From: UBA2334 sp049653005
GTDB lineage: Bacteria; Pseudomonadota; Gammaproteobacteria; Burkholderiales; Burkholderiaceae_C
Length of the DNA: 15,135 nt
Assembly: GCA_049653005.1 (NCBI GenBank)
Contig: JBASFL010000099.1
Span: 1 to 15,135, forward strand
Reading direction: 5' to 3'
Shown here: positions 6,524 through 12,596 of the stretch, in pieces
Layout: each line of letters opens with the position of its first letter
Position numbering within the stretch: the first letter of the stretch is position 1
Translations under genes and position numbers: made by a program
Notes under the pieces: model-generated
Database searches by the model: none
Seen by the model: the letters and a program-made list of their open reading frames with translations, nothing else
What the model was told of the DNA's origin: nothing

Positions 6524-8629
6524 ATGGACGTATTCGACAGCTGCCAATTGATCAATGATGCATTGAATCGAGGTGAAGATCAGGTTGCAAGAGATAAGCT
6601 GATACAGCTATTAGATTTTCATCAAGCAAATCAACTACAGCAGTCCTCCTTAGTGAATCACTTGATTCGACAAACAGGGCTATATCCTTACATTGAGCTG
6701 GAATCCTCTAATTGGACTGATCGCTTTGTTTTTGAAAGTTTCAAAGCGAATATAGGAACTGATGCTCCAATCACCTTGCATCGCGAGCAGTCTCATCTTT
6801 TGAGTCGCCTTTTAAATGGGGAGAGCCTTGCTATCAGTGCTCCCACGAGTTTTGGAAAGAGCTTCGTTATTGACTCATTTATTGCCATACGGCGTCCAAA
6901 CATAGTTGTAATTATTGTTCCCACGATAGCACTGACAGATGAGGTTCGTCGTCGTCTACAGAAGAAGTTCTCCTCCGAGTACAAGATCATCACTACGTCT
7001 GATGTTGATCTTGCAGAAAAGAATATTCTTGTCTTCCCACAAGAGAGAGCCCTAAGCTACATCAGCAGGCTCAAACAAATTGACATGTTGGTTGTGGATG
7101 AGTTTTACAAGGCCAGCGCCAAGTTTGATCGAGAGCGATCGCCCGCATTGCTTCGTGTCATGCTGAAGCTAAGCTCAATTGCAAAACAGAGATACTTTCT
7201 TGCTCCCAATATCTCAAGCTTGAACGCGAGTCCATTCACGCAAGGAATGGAGTTTCTGGAGCTAAGTTTCAACACGGTTTTTTTGAAAAAAACCGAAATG
7301 TACAAAGAGATAGGGAGAGATGAGAGTAAAAAAAGTGCTGCCTTGCTCAAGGTATTGAGAGAGGCGAAGTCAAAGTCGCTGATATACGCTGGAACTTATT
7401 CGAGTATTGACAGCATTGCCAATCTCCTGATCGACAAACTACAACCTGTGGGAAATCCACTTTTGAATAGCTTTGCCGATTGGCTATCAAAAAACTACAG
7501 CAGCAATTGGCAACTCACGAACCTGATCCGTCGGGGCGTGGGTATACATACAGGACAGCTGCATCGATCCTTGAGTCAAATTCAAGTTCGGCTCTTTGAA
7601 GAGGATGCTTGCCTTGAAAACATAATTTCCACGTCCTCGATCATCGAAGGTGTAAACACGTGCGCCAAGAATGTGATCATCTGGAAGAGCAAAAATGGCA
7701 ACACCAAACTTGATGATTTCACTTATAAAAATATCATCGGCCGGGGTGGTCGAATGTTTAAGCATTTTGTCGGTAATATATTTATCCTCGATACACCGCC
7801 AAGTTCAATCGACACCGAACTAGACTTAAAAGCGCCAGATTCCTTGTACGGTGAGATTGATGAAATCACGTTCAAAGACTCAATGTCCCCAGAACAGATG
7901 GCGCGCGTCATTGCCTACAAAGAGGAGATGGGGAATTTACTTGGGAAGGATGTTTACTTCAAGGCAATGTCTGAGAATGTATTTCAGACAAGCGACTCGA
8001 ATTTAATTAAGAGCATCGCGATCAGCATGCGCCAAACTCCCGACGAGTGGAATGGAGTGGCTTATCTGAATTCGGAGAATCCGGAGGATTGGGATCGAAT
8101 GCTGTACAAACTCATCAACTTACAGCCCGCCGGATGGGAAATCGAGTACAGGAAGTTTGTTGCGTTTGTAAAAATTCTGTCTGGCAATTGGCAACGCTCT
8201 GTAGTCAGTTTGTTGGCGGATCTGGACACTCACGATATTGGGTTGATTCAGTTCTTCAAACTGGAAAGAAATGCTACAAACAAGCTCGCTGCGCTGGTGA
8301 GCGATGTAAACGCAATGCACAAACTTGTCTTCAAAAATCAATCTGTAGATGTGTCTCCATTCGCCGCTAAGCTTTCACATGCGTTTATGCCACCGGCTGT
8401 GTATGACTTGGAAGAATATGGTCTGCCGCGGATGATTTCTAAAAAAATTCATGATGCCGGAGTCATTGATTTTGCTGATCCCGACTTGTCCCTTCACGGT
8501 GCCGTAAATCGTTTGCGAAGCATTTCGTTGAGAGGGATCATCCGACAAGTGCCCCAACTTCAAGACTTTGACCGGTATTTGCTTAACTACTTCTATGAAG
8601 GCATCCAAGTAGCCAGAGACCCATCATAA
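6524..8629 (+). CDS. hamB: Hachiman helicase HamB (superfamily 2)
   Basis: HamB is the helicase and sensor subunit of Hachiman, which is reported to hold HamA inactive until damaged or invading DNA is engaged. The 701 residues show ordered SF2 motifs. These are TLHREQSHLL (84-93, Gln as in a Q motif), Walker A APTSFGKS (106-113), VPTIALTDE (132-140), motif II VDEFY (191-195), LAPNIS (226-231), motif V ISTSSIIEGVNT (368-379) and motif VI IIGRGGR (404-410). A C-terminal region of about 270 residues has no motif I recognise. The ATG at 6524 is preceded by AAGGAG at 6511-6516 and lies 2 bp from the hamA stop, so the two are co-expressed. Sampled G+C is 25/60 in 6541-6600, far below the flanks. 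The frame is intact and motifs are complete. Confidence 0.88.
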   Translation: MDVFDSCQLINDALNRGEDQVARDKLIQLLDFHQANQLQQSSLVNHLIRQTGLYPYIELESSNWTDRFVFESFKANIGTDAPITLHREQSHLLSRLLNGESLAISAPTSFGKSFVIDSFIAIRRPNIVVIIVPTIALTDEVRRRLQKKFSSEYKIITTSDVDLAEKNILVFPQERALSYISRLKQIDMLVVDEFYKASAKFDRERSPALLRVMLKLSSIAKQRYFLAPNISSLNASPFTQGMEFLELSFNTVFLKKTEMYKEIGRDESKKSAALLKVLREAKSKSLIYAGTYSSIDSIANLLIDKLQPVGNPLLNSFADWLSKNYSSNWQLTNLIRRGVGIHTGQLHRSLSQIQVRLFEEDACLENIISTSSIIEGVNTCAKNVIIWKSKNGNTKLDDFTYKNIIGRGGRMFKHFVGNIFILDTPPSSIDTELDLKAPDSLYGEIDEITFKDSMSPEQMARVIAYKEEMGNLLGKDVYFKAMSENVFQTSDSNLIKSIAISMRQTPDEWNGVAYLNSENPEDWDRMLYKLINLQPAGWEIEYRKFVAFVKILSGNWQRSVVSLLADLDTHDIGLIQFFKLERNATNKLAALVSDVNAMHKLVFKNQSVDVSPFAAKLSHAFMPPAVYDLEEYGLPRMISKKIHDAGVIDFADPDLSLHGAVNRLRSISLRGIIRQVPQLQDFDRYLLNYFYEGIQVARDPS

Positions 8630-8647
8630 GATCCAGTCGCTCCGCAT

Positions 8648-8672
8648 TTCATAGCTAGTTGCGCTTATTCCA
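8648..8672. repeat. Partial interspersed repeat copy at the right edge of the low-G+C block
   Basis: ATAGCTAGTTGCGCTT (8651-8666) matches the complement of the mutL copy (413-428) in 13 of 16 positions and occurs 20 bp after the hamB stop. The second arm of the palindrome is not recognisable, so this would be half an element. The base composition turns back to host type just downstream. Confidence 0.45.
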
Positions 8673-8674
8673 CG

Positions 8675-8689
8675 TTGACCACAAGTCAA
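8675..8689. terminator. Small hairpin after hamB, possible weak terminator
   Basis: TTGAC (8675-8679) and GTCAA (8685-8689) form a perfect 5-bp inverted repeat around CACAA, followed by a short T-rich stretch. The stem is short and A/T-rich, so termination is doubtful. It is the only hairpin seen in the 152-bp gap between hamB and the DUF2130 gene; the rest of that gap shows nothing else recognisable. Confidence 0.2.
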
Positions 8690-8781
8690 TTTGGTTCACA
8701 AAAATAGCACCTACACGCCCTACACCTCCAGCAGCAAGCAGGCCCAGAGCCACCTCAACCAAAAGCAAGAGTTCCATCCCC

Positions 8782-10200
8782 ATGCACGAAATCATCTGCC
8801 CCCACTGCAGCAAAGCCTTCAAGATCGACGAGGCGGGGTATGCCGACATCCTCAAGCAGGTGCGCGATGGCGAGTTTGAGCAGGCTTTGCACGAGCGCCT
8901 TGAATTGGCCGAGCGCGAAAAGCGCGACGCGATTGCCCTGGCCAAGGCCGAGGTGACCAACGCGCTGCAAAAAGCTGCCTCTGCCAAAGACACCGAGATT
9001 CAGGCGCTGAAGGCCCAGCTGGACGCGGGCGAGGTGGCACGCAAGCTGGCCGTCACCGAGGCCTTGGGCACGGTGAGCAAAGAGCGCGATGCACTGGCGA
9101 ACGAGTTGGCCCAAGCGCGCAGTGCGCAACAAGCCGCCGCCCAGTTGGCCGAGGCCAAGCTGGCCCATGCGCTGCAGGCCGAAGCTGCCAAAAAGGACGC
9201 TGAAATTCAGGCCCTGCAAGCCAAGCTGGCGGCCAGCGACGTGGCGCGCCAATTGGCGGTGACGGAGGCGGTGAACCAGGCCGTGGGCGTGGTGGCCCAG
9301 GAGCGCGATGCCTTGAAGGGCGAGCTGAGCCTTATCACCGTCAAAAACCAGCTGGAAGAAAAAGCCATCAAAGAGCAATTCGCCCTGCAGTTGCGCGACC
9401 GCGAGGGCGAGATTGAGCGCCTGCGCGACATGAAGGCGCGGCTATCGACCAAGATGGTGGGCGAGACGCTGGAGCAGCACTGCGAGATTGAGTTCAACCG
9501 CATCCGTGCGGCGGCGTTTCAGCGCGCACATTTTGAGAAAGACAACGACGCCCGCACCGGCAGCAAGGGCGACTACATTTTTCGTGAGGCGGACGAGCAC
9601 GGCACCGAGATCGTTTCCATCATGTTTGAGATGAAGAACGAGAGCGATGAAACGGCCACCAAAAAACGGAACGAAGATTTTCTGAGAGAGCTGGACAAGG
9701 ACCGCACCGAGAAGGCGTGCGAGTACGCGGTGCTGGTGTCCCTGCTGGAGCCGGAGAGCGAGCTGTACAACAGCGGCATCGTGGATGTGTCGCACCGCTA
9801 CCCCAAGATGTATGTGGTGCGGCCGCAGTTCTTTGTGCCCCTGATCACGCTGCTACGCAATGCGGCGTTGAACTCGCTGAAATACAAGTCTGAGCTGGCG
9901 CTGGTGCGCTCGCAGAACGTGGACATCACGAACTTCGAAAACAACCTCGAAACGTTCAAGACCGCATTCGCGCGCAACTACGACCTGGCATCCAACAGCT
10001 TCAAAAAGGCGATTGATGAGATCGACAAGTCCATCGACCACCTGCAAAAAACCAAAGATGCCCTGCTGGGCACAGACCGCAACCTGCGTCTGGCCAACGA
10101 CAAGGCGCAAGACGTGACGATCAAAAAGCTGACGCGGGGCAACCCGACGATGGCGGGCAAGTTTGCCGAGCTGAAAAAGGCCAGTGCCTCTGACGCATAG
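8782..10200 (+). CDS. DUF2130 coiled-coil protein with PD-(D/E)xK-like motif
   Basis: This 472-residue protein belongs to the DUF2130 family, whose function is unknown. It begins MHEIICPHCSKAFKIDEAGY, with one CxxC, and then has a long Ala/Glu/Lys-rich coiled coil (about 30-220). The conserved C-terminal domain follows: RLSTKMVGETLEQHCEIEF, FEKDNDARTGSKGDYIF, SIMFEMKNESDET, then LVSLLEPESELYN and RPQFFVPLITLLRNAA. D264 with E283-x-K285 fits a PD-(D/E)xK nuclease pattern, so nucleic acid cleavage is possible but unproven. The ATG at 8782 is chosen because the CPHC motif sits directly after it in the family; the frame is open further upstream to a TTG at 8659, but that extension looks non-coding. 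The coiled coil holds a tandem internal duplication (residues about 53-109 and 122-182). Codon use is host-like. It converges with the Fic gene, 16 bp between stops. Confidence 0.88.
   Translation: MHEIICPHCSKAFKIDEAGYADILKQVRDGEFEQALHERLELAEREKRDAIALAKAEVTNALQKAASAKDTEIQALKAQLDAGEVARKLAVTEALGTVSKERDALANELAQARSAQQAAAQLAEAKLAHALQAEAAKKDAEIQALQAKLAASDVARQLAVTEAVNQAVGVVAQERDALKGELSLITVKNQLEEKAIKEQFALQLRDREGEIERLRDMKARLSTKMVGETLEQHCEIEFNRIRAAAFQRAHFEKDNDARTGSKGDYIFREADEHGTEIVSIMFEMKNESDETATKKRNEDFLRELDKDRTEKACEYAVLVSLLEPESELYNSGIVDVSHRYPKMYVVRPQFFVPLITLLRNAALNSLKYKSELALVRSQNVDITNFENNLETFKTAFARNYDLASNSFKKAIDEIDKSIDHLQKTKDALLGTDRNLRLANDKAQDVTIKKLTRGNPTMAGKFAELKKASASDA
8938..9327 (+). repeat. Tandem in-frame duplication in the DUF2130 coiled coil
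   Basis: Two units offset by 69 residues (207 bp) can be aligned. DTEIQALKAQL...EVARKLAVTEA...KERDALANEL in the first unit matches DAEIQALQAKL...DVARQLAVTEA...QERDALKGEL in the second. The copies have diverged at the DNA level and the second is a few codons longer, so the duplication is not recent. Confidence 0.7.
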
Positions 10201-10216
10201 CACCCGCGCCAGTGGC

Positions 10217-11371
10217 CTATTTCGCTACCAACTCATACCCCGTGCTCCGGCCCCCGCCCTCCAGCTTGCGCAGCACGCCTTGCGCCAGCAGGTCGTTGAT
10301 GTCGCGCAGCGACGTGTCAGCAGAGCATTTGGCAATGGCGGCCCACTTGGCGTTGGTGAGCTTGCCTTCCATACCGTCCAGCGCTTTGTTCAGCACCAGC
10401 GTCTGCCGAACGTTCATGGGCGTGCCAGCCCAGCGCTGCCAGAACTGGGCTTTGCCGAGCACGCCTGCCAGCATTCCATCGGCACCCTGCACGGCGCGCA
10501 GCAGGCAGGCCAAGAACCAGTCCAGCCAGGGTGTCACGTCCAGCGTGCCGCGCTGGGTGGCCTCCAGCTGGTCGTAATACTGTTTGCGCTCAAGCTGTAT
10601 ATGGGCGCTCAGGCTGTAGAACCTTTGCGCAGTGCCTTCGGCGCGGGCCAGCGCCATGTCGCCCACGGCACGGCTGATGCGGCCGTTGCCGTCGTCAAAC
10701 GGGTGCAGGGTGACCAGCCACAGGTGGGCCAGCCCGGCGTGGATGAGGGAATCGCCCGCCAAGGGAGCGTTGAACCATGCCATGAAGGCGGCTGTCTCTG
10801 CGGGCAGTGCGGTGGCGGGGGGCGCCTCAAAGTGCACTTTCTCTCTGCCCACCGGGCCCGAAACCACTTGCATGGGGCCTGCGGCGTCGTTGCGCCATGC
10901 GCCGGTCCGAATACGCACATGGCCGCTGTAGCCGGTGGGAAACAGCGCAGCGTGCCAGCCAAACAGGCGCTGGGCCGTCAGCGGTTCAGCGTGATGCTGG
11001 GTGGCATCCAGCACCATGTCCACCACGCCGTCCACATGGCGGTCGGCGGGCGCCAGTGCGCCAATGTCCACCCCAAGCCTGCGTGCAACGGACGAGCGCA
11101 CGACATCCAGGTTGAGCGCCTCGCCTTCAATGGCGCTGGTGGTAACAACTTCTTGGGTGAGGGCTTGCAGCGTGGCCTGGTCGCGCTGCGCCAGCCCCAG
11201 CTCGGCCATGCGGCCCGCCAGATGGCCCTGCGCGCGGTGCACCTGCGCAAGCGGCGCGGCCAGCGCAGCTGCGTCAAACTGCCATTGGGGCCAGTCGGGA
11301 CGCTGCCAGAGGCAAGTTCGGCGGCGTGGGGGCTTTTCGGCAAACATGCAGTGATTATCCGGGGCATTCAC
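10217..11371 (-). CDS. Fic-family protein (predicted AMP transferase) with N-terminal DUF4172-type region
   Basis: Fic proteins usually transfer AMP from ATP onto Ser, Thr or Tyr of target proteins. The 384-residue product carries the complete active-site motif HPFDDGNGR (223-231). Upstream lies TSAIEG (78-83), which fits the [S/T]xxxE[G/N] inhibitory helix that blocks ATP binding; with it at the N-terminal side the protein is a class II, self-inhibited Fic. The N-terminus has WQRPDWPQWQFD (22-33), typical of DUF4172-Fic proteins. The C-terminal part (about 318-384) looks like a winged-helix domain. The GTG at 11371 is the furthest start. The ATG at 11347 (Met9) is an alternative that keeps every motif; neither has a strong ribosome binding site. 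The target is unknown. It lies convergent to the DUF2130 gene and may belong to the same defence region or be an independent stress or toxin gene. Confidence 0.88.
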   Translation of the reverse strand: MNAPDNHCMFAEKPPRRRTCLWQRPDWPQWQFDAAALAAPLAQVHRAQGHLAGRMAELGLAQRDQATLQALTQEVVTTSAIEGEALNLDVVRSSVARRLGVDIGALAPADRHVDGVVDMVLDATQHHAEPLTAQRLFGWHAALFPTGYSGHVRIRTGAWRNDAAGPMQVVSGPVGREKVHFEAPPATALPAETAAFMAWFNAPLAGDSLIHAGLAHLWLVTLHPFDDGNGRISRAVGDMALARAEGTAQRFYSLSAHIQLERKQYYDQLEATQRGTLDVTPWLDWFLACLLRAVQGADGMLAGVLGKAQFWQRWAGTPMNVRQTLVLNKALDGMEGKLTNAKWAAIAKCSADTSLRDINDLLAQGVLRKLEGGGRSTGYELVAK

Positions 11372-11408
11372 CGCTGTTTATGCATCGAATATTGCATCTA
11401 TTCACCGC
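11366..11408 (-). promoter_or_regulatory. Direct repeats at the fic start, possible operator
   Basis: On the fic strand GCGGTGAAT occurs twice, at 11400-11408 and 11366-11374, the second overlapping the GTG start. Between them GATGCA occurs twice, six bases apart. This A/T-richer stretch lies immediately upstream of fic and could bind a regulator, perhaps the C-terminal winged helix of Fic itself. No convincing -35/-10 pair was found, so the call is tentative. Confidence 0.3.
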
Positions 11409-11432
11409 AACCGATGTTGATTTACTCCGTTA

Positions 11433-11471
11433 CAAGTAGCTTGTAGCTACACATCTGCGAGCGCTATTGCC
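11433..11471. repeat. Possible degenerate interspersed repeat copy upstream of fic
   Basis: TTGTAGCTAC (11441-11450) is identical to 14869-14878, and the copy contains GAGCGCTATTG on the far side, reminiscent of the repeat core. The arms do not pair well, so this is a degraded or chance match. Confidence 0.35.
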
Positions 11472-11581
11472 GCCGGGCCACGCCCATGCGCCCGGTGGAG
11501 GTGATGCCCTTGGGCCAGACGGTTGCCTGTGTGGCCGATATCAACGGCTTTTTGGTGGAGCTGTGCACGCCCGTGGGGTGA
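11462..11581 (+). pseudogene. Remnant: C-terminal tail of a VOC (glyoxalase-like) protein
   Basis: One frame here reads MRPVEVMPLGQTVACV, then DINGFLVELCTPVG, and stops at TGA (11579-11581). The NGFLVELCTPVG ending is typical of VOC-superfamily proteins, but no upstream part of such a gene precedes it; sequence further left is the repeat-like region and the fic promoter. It is therefore a truncated tail, not a gene. A diverged second copy of about 65 bp lies at 11981-12047. Confidence 0.6.
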
Positions 11582-11676
11582 AACCAGGGCTGATTTTTCT
11601 TGTTTGAGCCGTTTTTTCAGAAATGCGCCTCATTTTTTGAGCCGTATCCCTGAACGGCATTGCGCGTGCAGCGCTG
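11582..11676. other. T-rich spacer with a 10-bp direct repeat
   Basis: TTTGAGCCGT occurs at 11603-11612 and 11636-11645. The surrounding sequence is unusually T-rich for this genome and encodes nothing recognisable. It separates the VOC tail from the Fic remnant. Confidence 0.4.
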
Positions 11677-11961
11677 GTGCGCGTGCATGGCATGGCGCAC
11701 CAGATGCTGAAAACCCGCGCCGCTTACTACGACGCACTGAACCACGCGCAGCGCCTGCGGGCGGCGCAATACCAAACCAACAAGCGCCAACGCAAGGTGC
11801 TGGAACGCCTGCTGGAAGCCGGGCATGTGGGCTCGGGTGGGGGCTTTTTGGGCGGGATGACCGCCGACAAATACGCCAAGATCACCGGCGCATCCAAAGC
11901 CACCGCCACACGCTACGCGGTGAACGTGCCAGGGTGGGTGCAGCCTGCGGTTCAGGGCTGA
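11677..11961 (+). pseudogene. Remnant of a second Fic-family gene (C-terminal part)
   Basis: The 94-codon frame reads AYYDALNHAQR, which aligns with QYYDQLEATQR (264-274) of the intact Fic protein. After a short linker come NKRQRKVLERLLEAG and MTADKYAKITGASKATATR, the C-terminal winged-helix part of DUF4172-type Fic proteins. The whole N-terminal region and the HPFxxGNGR active site are missing. About 44 residues between the two conserved blocks are deleted in frame. The last residues, after TATR, no longer look like the family, which suggests a frameshift. It is most likely a decayed gene; a short expressed fragment cannot be excluded. It runs opposite to the intact fic gene and is flanked by the two VOC tails. 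Confidence 0.65.
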
Positions 11962-11980
11962 ACGAGTTCATCGGCCCCCG

Positions 11981-12050
11981 GGGCCAGGTCATTGCCTGCG
12001 TGGGGTCAACGCCAAGGGCTTTCTGGTAGAACCACCGACGCCCATGGCAT
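11981..12050 (+). pseudogene. Second VOC C-terminal tail remnant, frameshifted
   Basis: The segment GGGCCAG...TTGCCTG.GTGG...CAACG...GGCTTT.TGGT.GA.C...ACGCCC.TGG parallels 11512-11577. Conceptual translation gives GQVIACV and then, after a frame change, VNAKGFLVEPPTPM, comparable with GQTVACVADINGFLVELCTPV of the first copy. No start or upstream domain exists. It ends about 20 bp before the intact VOC gene. Confidence 0.6.
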
Positions 12051-12055
12051 CAATC

Positions 12056-12063
12056 AAAGGAGA
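12056..12063 (+). promoter_or_regulatory. Ribosome binding site of the VOC gene
   Basis: AAAGGAGA lies six bases before the ATG at 12070 and fixes that start; the same frame remains open upstream only through the VOC remnant. Confidence 0.75.
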
Positions 12064-12069
12064 CGCCCC

Positions 12070-12465
12070 ATGTTCAGCCACGTCATCGTCGGTGTTAACG
12101 ACCTTGAAGCATCCCGCCGGTTCTACGACGCCCTGTTGGGCACCCTGGGCATCAAGCCCGGTGTGAACGTGCACAACGGCATCGTCGACCGCTACTTCTA
12201 CCGCACACCCACCGGCTCGTTTGGCATCACACAGCCGCTGAACGGCGAGCCAGCCACGCACGGCAACGGCAGCACCATTGGATTCACCATGAATTCGCCG
12301 GAGCAGGCCAATGCGTTCCATGCCGCCGGCGTGGCCAACGGCGGCACCACCTGCGAAGACCCGCCCGGCTGGCGCGATGGCTCGGTGGGCAAGCTCTACC
12401 TGGCCTACCTGCGCGACCCAGACGGCAACAAGCTCTGCGCCCTGTTCCGCCCGCCCAAGGTGTAA
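12070..12465 (+). CDS. VOC (vicinal oxygen chelate) family protein
   Basis: This 131-residue single-domain protein belongs to the glyoxalase/dioxygenase-like VOC superfamily, whose members bind a divalent metal and act on small substrates. It opens with MFSHVIVGVNDLEASRRFYDALLG, the usual first beta strand and helix. It has the central FGITQPLNGEPATHGNG segment and ends YLRDPDGNKLCALFRPP, the typical last strand. H4 is a candidate metal ligand; I cannot assign the others with certainty. Length and layout suit the small standalone VOC proteins common in Burkholderiales, so the substrate is unknown. It has its own Shine-Dalgarno site. The following gene starts 131 bp later with no clear terminator between, so an operon is possible but not evident. 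Confidence 0.85.
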   Translation: MFSHVIVGVNDLEASRRFYDALLGTLGIKPGVNVHNGIVDRYFYRTPTGSFGITQPLNGEPATHGNGSTIGFTMNSPEQANAFHAAGVANGGTTCEDPPGWRDGSVGKLYLAYLRDPDGNKLCALFRPPKV

Positions 12466-12596
12466 GTGGTTGGGTGTTGCCCTTATATGGGTAGCACAGG
12501 TGACGGGGCGGTGGTCCGTTTGGGGGGCATCATGTGCCGCGCGGTGTGCCACACACACCGGCATTGCCCCGATAACACCCCAGGAGACCCGTTGCC

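Noticed and set aside
8047..8370. 107-codon frame inside hamB
   Set aside because: Out-of-frame overlap within the conserved HamB reading frame; Cys/Gln-rich with no domain.
8659..8781. Upstream extension of the DUF2130 gene from a TTG codon
   Set aside because: The extension translates to a Pro/Ser/Thr-rich stretch unlike the family, whose N-terminus begins right at the ATG before the CPHC motif.
11523..12029. 168-codon + strand frame across the fic-VOC gap
   Set aside because: Its translation has no family features and runs out of frame with both the Fic remnant and the VOC tails, which do match known families.
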